NCBI GenBank assembly: GCA_948794795.1 | Contig: CAQGLR010000036.1 | Coordinates: 1 to 39,507 of the forward strand | Reading direction: 5' to 3' | Length of the DNA stretch: 39,507 bases | Source of the DNA: an uncultured Lachnospiraceae bacterium | GTDB taxonomy: Bacteria; Bacillota; Clostridia; Lachnospirales; Lachnospiraceae | In this document: positions 34,723-39,507 of the stretch, piece by piece | Position numbering within the stretch: the stretch's first letter is position 1 | How the letters are laid out: each line of letters begins with the position of its first letter | Notes under the pieces: model-generated | Database searches by the model: none | What the model was told of the DNA's origin: nothing | Seen by the model: the letters and a program-made list of their open reading frames with translations, nothing else | Program-made: the position numbers and the translations under genes

Positions 34723-34920
34723 TTATTTTAAAATTTTTTCTTCCCTCTCTAATTTTTCCGCAACAGCCAATTTTATAAAATTATTTATACTACTATATCC
34801 AGCCTTTTCAATGCGTTTTTTTGTGCCAGCATCAAAACGGCAGTTCACACGCTCAAACTTATCATCATATTTATAAACTGCCTTTCTCTGTGCTTCTGTT
34901 GTTTTTCTTTCTTTTTCCAT
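34723..34920 (-). CDS. Arc/CopG-like ribbon-helix-helix protein, candidate repressor
   Basis: A 65-aa basic protein: KTTEAQRKAVYKYDDKFERV, then the strand VNCRFDAGTKKRIEKAGYSS and a helix NNFIKLAVAEKLE. The order strand-helix-helix and the NNFIKLAV end fit ribbon-helix-helix DNA-binding proteins. Start ATG 34920 follows GGGAG by eight bases. Its own promoter and its neighbours' promoters all carry the TTTTGTGCCTTAT repeat, so it is the best candidate to bind that repeat and to regulate itself. Confidence 0.7.
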   Translation of the reverse strand: MEKERKTTEAQRKAVYKYDDKFERVNCRFDAGTKKRIEKAGYSSINNFIKLAVAEKLEREEKILK

Positions 34921-34952
34921 ATATTCCACTCCCTTTCTGTATAGTTTCTTTT

Positions 34953-34981
34953 ATATTACTTGTTTTTGTGCCTTATGTCAA
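34953..34981 (-). promoter_or_regulatory. promoter P1 of the Arc/CopG-like gene, operator in spacer
   Basis: On the reverse strand TTGACA (34981-34976), 17-base spacer, TAATAT (34958-34953). The repeat ATAAGGCACAAAAA fills the front of the spacer (34976-34963), exactly as in P2. Confidence 0.8.
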
Positions 34982-35088
34982 GCAATTAATTAATTTTTTC
35001 TCTTTATAAAAAATTATTCTTTGTGCTTTATGCATATTGAACAATAAACCCATAGTTTTTGTGCCTTATATTTGTTGCTTATTGCATA

Positions 35089-35117
35089 TTGTTTTTGTGC
35101 CTTATATGTGTTAATAT
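35089..35117 (+). promoter_or_regulatory. promoter P3 of the rightward genes, operator in spacer
   Basis: TTGTTT (35089-35094), 17-base spacer, TAATAT (35112-35117). The operator copy 35092-35105 overlaps the -35 end and the spacer. It points away from P1 and P2. Confidence 0.7.
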
Positions 35118-35169
35118 ATAACCATAGCAAGGAAACAACCAATAAATATAAAAAGAGAGGTAAAGCACT

Positions 35170-35583
35170 ATGAAATACAATATGAAAGAAATAATGACAA
35201 GAGCATGGGAAATAAAAAGAGAAAATACAGAGAATATGTTTAGTTTATGCCTTAAAATGGCATGGGCAGAAGCAAAGGAAGCTGGAAGCAGGAAAGAAGA
35301 GAAGAGTTTAAAAGAAAAGCTGGTTGATAAATTAAATTTCATTGTAAGTGATGCAGCAGGTTTTTACACATACAGTGTTTATGTATCTGATTGGGAAAAA
35401 TACGGAAAAAGCAGGACATACTTTGCAGTATACGAGACCTGCAAGTATTCAAAGCACAATGCTAAATATGACTACGGTTTTTACGATAACCAGACAGGTA
35501 AATATGTAGCAGGACGCCATGACTTAACAGATAACTGCAGCCTTGGCGGCAGGCATCATCTTGACTGTAGTATTGAATTTTAA
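35170..35583 (+). CDS. phage protein of unknown function, first rightward gene
   Basis: A 137-aa protein beginning MKYNMKEIMTRAWEIKREN with a helical charged half and a Tyr-rich beta half (YFAVYETCKYSKHNAKYDYGFYDN). Proteins with this start are common in mobile elements of Clostridia, but I know no function. GAGAGGT lies nine bases upstream. The last 35 bases of its region recur 69 bases downstream. Confidence 0.65.
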   Translation: MKYNMKEIMTRAWEIKRENTENMFSLCLKMAWAEAKEAGSRKEEKSLKEKLVDKLNFIVSDAAGFYTYSVYVSDWEKYGKSRTYFAVYETCKYSKHNAKYDYGFYDNQTGKYVAGRHDLTDNCSLGGRHHLDCSIEF

Positions 35584-35588
35584 TGCAC
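35554..35588 (+). repeat. 35-bp direct repeat, first copy
   Basis: The end of the preceding gene (CATCATCTTGACTG, then TATTGAATTTTAATGCAC) recurs at 35623-35657 with three changes. The second copy is outside any gene and looks like the scar of a partial duplication of the gene's 3' end. Confidence 0.7.
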
Positions 35589-35622
35589 TATGAGGTTTTT
35601 TCCAAAAACGGAATAAACCCAA

Positions 35623-35657
35623 CACCATCTTGATTGCAGTATTGAATTTTAATGCAC
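35623..35657 (+). repeat. 35-bp direct repeat, second copy
   Basis: Partner of 35554-35588, 69 bases apart. It keeps the stop codon context of the gene but has no upstream reading frame. Confidence 0.7.
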
Positions 35658-35722
35658 AGCCCTACACTTATGGTGCATGGCAGAAGCCAGTTAAATAAAT
35701 AAAGAAAGCAGAGGTATAGAAT

Positions 35723-36199
35723 ATGTGTAAAATAATCCAGTTCCCAGTTAAAGAAAGCAATAGTTATAAAAACCTGGTAATGTTTTTTGATGAATGTGAC
35801 ACCATAGAAAATTGTAATTTTTATTTAGAAGCTGTAGAAGTATCATATAAAAATGGATATATTTCAGAAAAAGAAATGTACACATTGCGCAGGATTGGCA
35901 GGCAGAAACGTTTAAAATTAGCAAATCCTGTAAAAGAACCAGAAAAAGCAGAAGAGCCAGGAACATACTGTTATACCCCAGAAATGGGAGAACAAAAGCC
36001 AGCTAACTGCCAGATGGAAGCAAGCAGGGCATATTATGGAAAACATTTTTTTATCTATACATTGTTAGAGATTAAGGGCAGAGGCATTACATTTATTAAA
36101 AAATGTAATGACGGGCGCAACGAATACCAGGTTACAAATCTGGCTTTTGAAAAATTAAAAAAGCAATATTCTATTTCAATGAAACTTTGCCTTGATTAG
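35723..36199 (+). CDS. phage protein of unknown function
   Basis: A 158-aa protein starting MCKIIQFPVKESNSYKN, with a helical first half (YISEKEMYTLRRIGRQKRLKL) and a beta-rich C-terminal part. IIQFP-type starts are frequent in small phage regulators. GAGG precedes the start. A strong terminator follows. Function unknown. Confidence 0.65.
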   Translation: MCKIIQFPVKESNSYKNLVMFFDECDTIENCNFYLEAVEVSYKNGYISEKEMYTLRRIGRQKRLKLANPVKEPEKAEEPGTYCYTPEMGEQKPANCQMEASRAYYGKHFFIYTLLEIKGRGITFIKKCNDGRNEYQVTNLAFEKLKKQYSISMKLCLD

Positions 36200-36201
36200 T
36201 T

Positions 36202-36232
36202 AAGATACCAAGATATCCTTGGTATCTTTTTC
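36202..36232 (+). terminator. intrinsic terminator of the rightward phage genes
   Basis: AAGATACCAAG (36202-36212) pairs perfectly with CTTGGTATCTT (36218-36228), followed by TTTTC. Confidence 0.9.
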
Positions 36233-36264
36233 AGTTAAATGTATAAAAACATAACATAAATATA

Positions 36265-36305
36265 AAACCACCTTGTTTTATTATTAAACTAAGGCGGTTT
36301 ATAAA
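36265..36305. terminator. second hairpin terminator, probably for the leftward lysis operon
   Basis: AAACCACCTT (36265-36274) pairs with AAGGCGGTTT (36291-36300) with one mismatch; T-rich flanks occur on the reverse strand side. Confidence 0.6.
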
Positions 36306-36445
36306 AACTTATGTGTTTAAAAAATATTATTTAGGAACAGACCTGCTATGAGTTCTGGTTTTAGTATTGTTATATTTAAAAATACTCTTAAAGCCGGACC
36401 CCAAAATATACTAATTAAATCAATATATTATGCTAAATCAATATA

Positions 36446-36850
36446 TTATGCATAATTTCCATAATCTTTCTTATAATTATCTTTATAAAGTTTTTGTCTT
36501 TTGTTTGCTAATTTCTCACATAAAAAGTAGAAAAAGACTGTTATTAAACAACTTATAATAACAACAGATAATGCTATAACCCATTTGGCAGCAGTGCGTA
36601 TTTCTCCAAACACACCGAGAAAATATCCAAAAGTTAAACAAATAAACGCTACTCTGTTTAAATATATATCTTTTAGTTTGTAAGACACATCAATATTATC
36701 AACCCATGCCTGCGTTTGCTGTTCACCCGTTGAAACACTGTTTATTATTTCATTATTTATCTCTGTTTGCTTATTTCCAAAAGAATGAATTAACAAAATA
36801 AGAGCTCCGCATACCTGCAAAGATATAGCTAATACATAAATAATTTCCAT
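36446..36850 (-). CDS. small three-helix membrane protein, unknown
   Basis: A 134-aa protein with one N-terminal membrane helix (IIYVLAISLQVCGALILLIHSF), a soluble loop of about 40 residues, and two C-terminal helices followed by a Lys-rich tail. AAGGAGG seven bases before ATG 36850 decides the start. It is the last gene of the leftward lysis module. It may be a cargo or superinfection-exclusion protein; no family recognised. Confidence 0.6.
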   Translation of the reverse strand: MEIIYVLAISLQVCGALILLIHSFGNKQTEINNEIINSVSTGEQQTQAWVDNIDVSYKLKDIYLNRVAFICLTFGYFLGVFGEIRTAAKWVIALSVVIISCLITVFFYFLCEKLANKRQKLYKDNYKKDYGNYA

Positions 36851-36937
36851 GACAAAATCCTCCTTCATAATAAATATTTGTATTTTATCACATAGCAAAG
36901 AGATTGTCATTTTATTTTTTCTATATTATGGTTTTAA

Positions 36938-37513
36938 TTAATAAATTGTCTTGTTATGATTTAATACACCCTTTACTATTGCCCTTGCCACGTCATCCCT
37001 GTCACTGGTGTATAACATATAGTCGTCTTTATCATCTACGAAACAAGTTTCAATTAATATTGCTGGGGCTTTTGTATGGTTTAAGAAGTATAAGTCTGCT
37101 CTGGTTTTGACACCACGGTTAATAAATCCAATCCTTTCCATCTGGTTGCATATTCTCTTTGCAATATCCCCTTTATCTGCCACATTTTCTGTCAACAGTA
37201 CCTCCATACCGCCTATCCTACCATCACCCTTTTTGTCACTCCTGCCACTGTTAAAATGTATAGATATATGCAGGTCTGCATCTGCTACAGCATTGCATTT
37301 AGCACAGATTTTACGCAGGACATCCCCCTGGCTTGTACCGTTATTTACAGTACAGTTTACAGCTTTTATACCATTTTTCTTTAACAGTTTTATTACTTTT
37401 CTGGTTATGTACCTGGCTTCTATAGATTCATCTAGTAAATCGGATGCGCCACAGGCAATTTTTCCAGAAGGGTTGTGTCCTGCATGGACTGTTACTTTTC
37501 TAATCTTTTCCAT
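36938..37513 (-). CDS. N-acetylmuramoyl-L-alanine amidase (endolysin)
   Basis: A 191-aa amidase of the Amidase_3 type. Zinc ligands are H10 in VTVHAGHNPSG, Glu in DLLDESIEARY, and His in LHISIHFNSG; the catalytic Glu is in AILIETCFVD. No signal peptide is present, so it needs the holin encoded nearby. It cuts the bond between muramic acid and peptide to release phage. The gene ends the lysis block holin - small protein - amidase. Confidence 0.93.
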   Translation of the reverse strand: MEKIRKVTVHAGHNPSGKIACGASDLLDESIEARYITRKVIKLLKKNGIKAVNCTVNNGTSQGDVLRKICAKCNAVADADLHISIHFNSGRSDKKGDGRIGGMEVLLTENVADKGDIAKRICNQMERIGFINRGVKTRADLYFLNHTKAPAILIETCFVDDKDDYMLYTSDRDDVARAIVKGVLNHNKTIY

Positions 37514-37516
37514 TAT

Positions 37517-37780
37517 TTAATCATCTCCCATTATTTCTAAACTGATACCCTCCATTACCGCCCTTGCTTCAAGCACTGCAATGTAGTCTGTCATAGCCTT
37601 AATCTGCATATTGTATGTACTTCTTGGACAAACTGGTTCAAATTTCAGTTCTTCTTTATCCCATTTTTCAAGCATTGCCACCAACTTCTGGTAACGAATA
37701 ACATTTTGCTGGTATTCTGCCTTGAATCTCTCCTTGTAATCTGCACTGTTCATCATCTCAACTGTATCTCTTAATTCCAT
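37517..37780 (-). CDS. small phage protein, crAss001_48-related
   Basis: An 87-aa helical protein: MELRDTVEMMNSADYKERFK, LEKWDKEELKF, CPRSTYNMQIKAMTDYIAVLEARA. I recall this pattern as the crAss001_48-related family found in many gut phages, with no known function. It lies three bases before the amidase gene. Confidence 0.65.
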   Translation of the reverse strand: MELRDTVEMMNSADYKERFKAEYQQNVIRYQKLVAMLEKWDKEELKFEPVCPRSTYNMQIKAMTDYIAVLEARAVMEGISLEIMGDD

Positions 37781-37806
37781 ATCTTTTTACCTTTCCTTTC
37801 TAAAAA

Positions 37807-38010
37807 TTATTCTTTAACTTCTGGTAGTCCTGCAACTGATGTTAAAACTGACAATACGCCTGCCAGTCCTGATGTTGATATGACAACCAGCCAGTTTACA
37901 TCCCCCATTGCTGCCGCTGTACCTATTGTTGCAATGGCAGTCTGTGCCATTGTTTTTATTGCCCTGATGCCAGCAGCATTGCACCATTTTATATGCTTTT
38001 CATTTAACAT
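37807..38010 (-). CDS. phage holin
   Basis: A 67-aa protein starting MLNEKHIKWCNAAGIRAIKT with two short hydrophobic segments (TMAQTAIATIGTAAAMG and WLVVISTSGLAGVLSVLTSV), like r1t-type holins. It makes membrane holes that release the amidase. ATG 38010 follows AAGGAGGG; the longer frame is rejected. Confidence 0.85.
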   Translation of the reverse strand: MLNEKHIKWCNAAGIRAIKTMAQTAIATIGTAAAMGDVNWLVVISTSGLAGVLSVLTSVAGLPEVKE

Positions 38011-38021
38011 AATTTCCCTCC

Positions 38022-38462
38022 TTAAAATCCTAAATGTGTAGCTATAAAACCTAGAATTATACCTGTAACAGCTGTTATTATGTATCCTGTTACCTGCCTC
38101 CACTTCTCCCCGTCCCTGGCTTCCAGGGCTTCAAGGCGTTTCTCCTGGCGTTCCAGTGTTTCCCTGGAACTTTCCAGTATGGCAGTTAATTTCTCTACAT
38201 TGGCATTTATAGCAGCTAAATTATCCATTGCTTCCAGGTCGTCAAGACGGCTTGCCTGTTCTGACTGGACCTTTGCCATGTTTTCCATCGATACGGCAAG
38301 ACGTTCAATATTGGTGGTCAGTGCCTGCATCTGCCTGGTTGTGTCTTCTAATACTGCCACCCTCCGCCCAAGTCTTTTGTCTTCATCTGCAAGCCTCTGG
38401 TTTTCTGTTTCCATCCTTTTGCAGAACTCATCATGTTCCGCCCGTGTGATTGGTGTGTCCAT
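38022..38462 (-). CDS. XhlA-like coiled-coil protein with C-terminal anchor
   Basis: A 146-aa protein: a long heptad-type coiled coil (about 10-120) and a C-terminal membrane helix (YIITAVTGIILGFIATHLGF). This is the build of haemolysin XhlA-like phage proteins that lie beside holins. AGGAGG precedes its start. It is 11 bases upstream of the holin gene. Confidence 0.75.
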   Translation of the reverse strand: MDTPITRAEHDEFCKRMETENQRLADEDKRLGRRVAVLEDTTRQMQALTTNIERLAVSMENMAKVQSEQASRLDDLEAMDNLAAINANVEKLTAILESSRETLERQEKRLEALEARDGEKWRQVTGYIITAVTGIILGFIATHLGF

Positions 38463-38487
38463 CCTGCACCTCCTTTTATGAAATAAA

Positions 38488-38506
38488 AAAAGAGCCTAAG
38501 CTCCTT
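38488..38506 (-). terminator. short hairpin after the tail gene
   Basis: On the reverse strand GAGC, loop TTAG, GCTC and seven T residues; it overlaps the stop codon of the tail protein. The stem is only four to five base pairs. Confidence 0.4.
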
Positions 38507-39507
38507 GTTTAATTATGTTTTCTAAAACTTTTATACGGTTTTCCAGGTCTTCAATCTTTTTCTCCTGTTCCTGGTTCTGCTGGTATAATATCTGGCAGAA
38601 CCTTATAACATCAGAAATTAGTTCTTCATAACGTATCCCATATGTATATTCTCCTGGAATTTCCTTGATTTTAATTTCTTTACTGCCATCTTCTTTTATG
38701 GTTTCAATTTCTTCTGTTTTTGGAGATTTAATAAAAGCAGCATGGTCATCCAGGCCAATATCCTTCATCAGTTCCTCAAAATCCTGCGCAATTATTCCGT
38801 GGTGTGGTCTTCCAGATTCACCGTTTATACGTTTAAATACTACTGGACGCAGTCCCATTACCAGCCTGGTTAATTCTTCATCTGTCATGCTTGTGTCTTC
38901 ATAACTGCTTTTACTGCCTATGTATGATATTCCTTTTTTCTCATTCCTGTCTGATGTGGAAATTGAGCCATTTGTTGCATATATTTGGTTCCAACGGTAA
39001 TATGGCAACCCCAGGGTGCCTTTGTTATCATCCCCTGGTGTAATCCCATTATCCCCTGTTGCTTCATTAGCAAGCCACACACTAACACCATAACTTAAAG
39101 TAGAGATATCATCAGAAGTTATATTAAATATAGCACATCTTGTACCAGAACCTCCAGAAACTTTTGCACCAGGTAAATAAAGATAACTATTAATGCCTAC
39201 AATACGGTTTACACGTATATATGACCCTTTAAAATCTACATTTCCAGTAACTGTCCCACCACTTGCGGGAAGTGCTCCTACTTCGCTTGCTGTATATGCT
39301 GGTTTACTGGCTGCTTTCGCCCATCCATATACATCACTCGCAGGCATTGAAGAGGGGAAATCTGTTATGTCTGATTTGCTGTGCCTGTGTGCTGCTGGTG
39401 CAAGGTTTGATGGCTTATCCTGTAAATCGTTATAACTTCCAGTAAATGCTACTGGCTTTAAGTCTGAAAAATACTTTGCTATCTTTCCAAATATTGTTTT
39501 ATGTTTT
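38496..39507 (-). CDS. phage tail protein with S74 intramolecular chaperone, partial
   Basis: The frame continues through the right edge of the window; at least 336 residues are visible and the N-terminus is missing. Visible parts include repeats typical of tail fibres (GSYNDLQDKPSN, HRHSKSDITDFPSSM, ALPASGGTVTGNVDFKG) and a C-terminal endosialidase-type chaperone: STSDRNEKKGIS, LVMGLRPVVFKRI, HHGIIAQDFEELM, then a coiled coil. S74 chaperones trimerise fibres and then cleave themselves off; the expected Ser is in STSDRNEKK. It is the host-recognition end of the phage. Confidence 0.85.
   Translation of the reverse strand, partial: KHKTIFGKIAKYFSDLKPVAFTGSYNDLQDKPSNLAPAAHRHSKSDITDFPSSMPASDVYGWAKAASKPAYTASEVGALPASGGTVTGNVDFKGSYIRVNRIVGINSYLYLPGAKVSGGSGTRCAIFNITSDDISTLSYGVSVWLANEATGDNGITPGDDNKGTLGLPYYRWNQIYATNGSISTSDRNEKKGISYIGSKSSYEDTSMTDEELTRLVMGLRPVVFKRINGESGRPHHGIIAQDFEELMKDIGLDDHAAFIKSPKTEEIETIKEDGSKEIKIKEIPGEYTYGIRYEELISDVIRFCQILYQQNQEQEKKIEDLENRIKVLENIIKQGA

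Larger units (their letters stand above)
34689..35105. repeat. cluster of TTTTGTGCCTTAT operator repeats
   Basis: Five near-identical copies, all in the same orientation, are at 34689-34701, 34712-34726, 34963-34976, 35056-35069 and 35092-35105. Two weaker ones are at 35017-35031 and 35071-35082. They flank the Arc/CopG-like gene on both sides. Three are placed inside the spacers of near-perfect promoters. They are not spaced like a CRISPR array; an operator set or replication iterons are the likely roles. Confidence 0.8.

Noticed and set aside
34689..35105. CRISPR array
   Set aside because: The repeats are only 13-14 bases, irregularly spaced, and interrupted by a gene; promoter geometry explains them better.
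36938..39507. A phage integrase in the visible prophage
   Set aside because: None of the ORFs between 29226 and 39507 has integrase motifs; XerS at 13581 is too distant and of the housekeeping type.

Overview
The window looks like chromosomal DNA of a spore-forming, low-GC Firmicute, most likely a gut Lachnospiraceae-type Clostridium. The reasons are AT-rich intergenic DNA, strong GGAGG ribosome sites, an Rpn-family nuclease, a XerS-type recombinase, a clostridial SleC-like spore cortex-lytic gene and a Firmicutes-type Ter cluster. No rRNA, tRNA or CRISPR array was seen.

Layout. (1) 1-11360: a rightward Ter/tellurite-type stress cluster: rhomboid protease, YceG-like protein, TelA-like protein, three TerD paralogues, a PMCA-type calcium P-type ATPase, a HAD phosphatase, an Imm51-like protein and glycerate kinase. 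(2) 11430-14730: an SOS-controlled YneA-like LysM protein, a 288-bp hairpin element, an Rpn nuclease and XerS. Imperfect 26-bp inverted repeats bracket this segment. (3) 14935-22093: a BlaI/MecI-type repressor with operators facing a DUF4474 gene plus phosphoesterase operon, a secreted GH43 glycosidase whose leader can hide its ribosome site, a GNAT acetyltransferase and a HAD hydrolase.

(4) 22384-28546 holds the main discovery. A SleC-like spore cortex-lytic gene is cut in two by a 4906-bp element (22876-27781). The 5' part ends SRVVIP and then runs into a stop. The 3' part resumes as EFIIVHDG and stays open for 254 codons with no start of its own. Joining the two at the shared CCCC run restores a 418-codon frame. 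The element carries two tandem serine recombinases at its left edge, a 53-aa ORF translationally coupled to them (a candidate directionality factor), and an acyltransferase, zinc-ribbon membrane protein and esterase as cargo. This is the architecture of skin-type elements that are excised in the mother cell during sporulation, but in a cortex-lytic gene rather than sigK or spsM.

(5) 29226-39507: part of a prophage. It has a leftward early operon (an Arc/CopG-like repressor, small genes, a HARP-like protein, a SNF2 helicase, and an IbrA/IbrB-like PP-loop plus ParB pair), a control region with five to seven copies of a TTTTGTGCCTTAT operator placed inside promoter spacers, two rightward genes, and a leftward lysis and tail module (tail protein with an S74 chaperone, XhlA-like protein, holin, amidase). 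The prophage runs off the right edge and no phage integrase is visible. All assignments are from reading the sequence; no database search was run.
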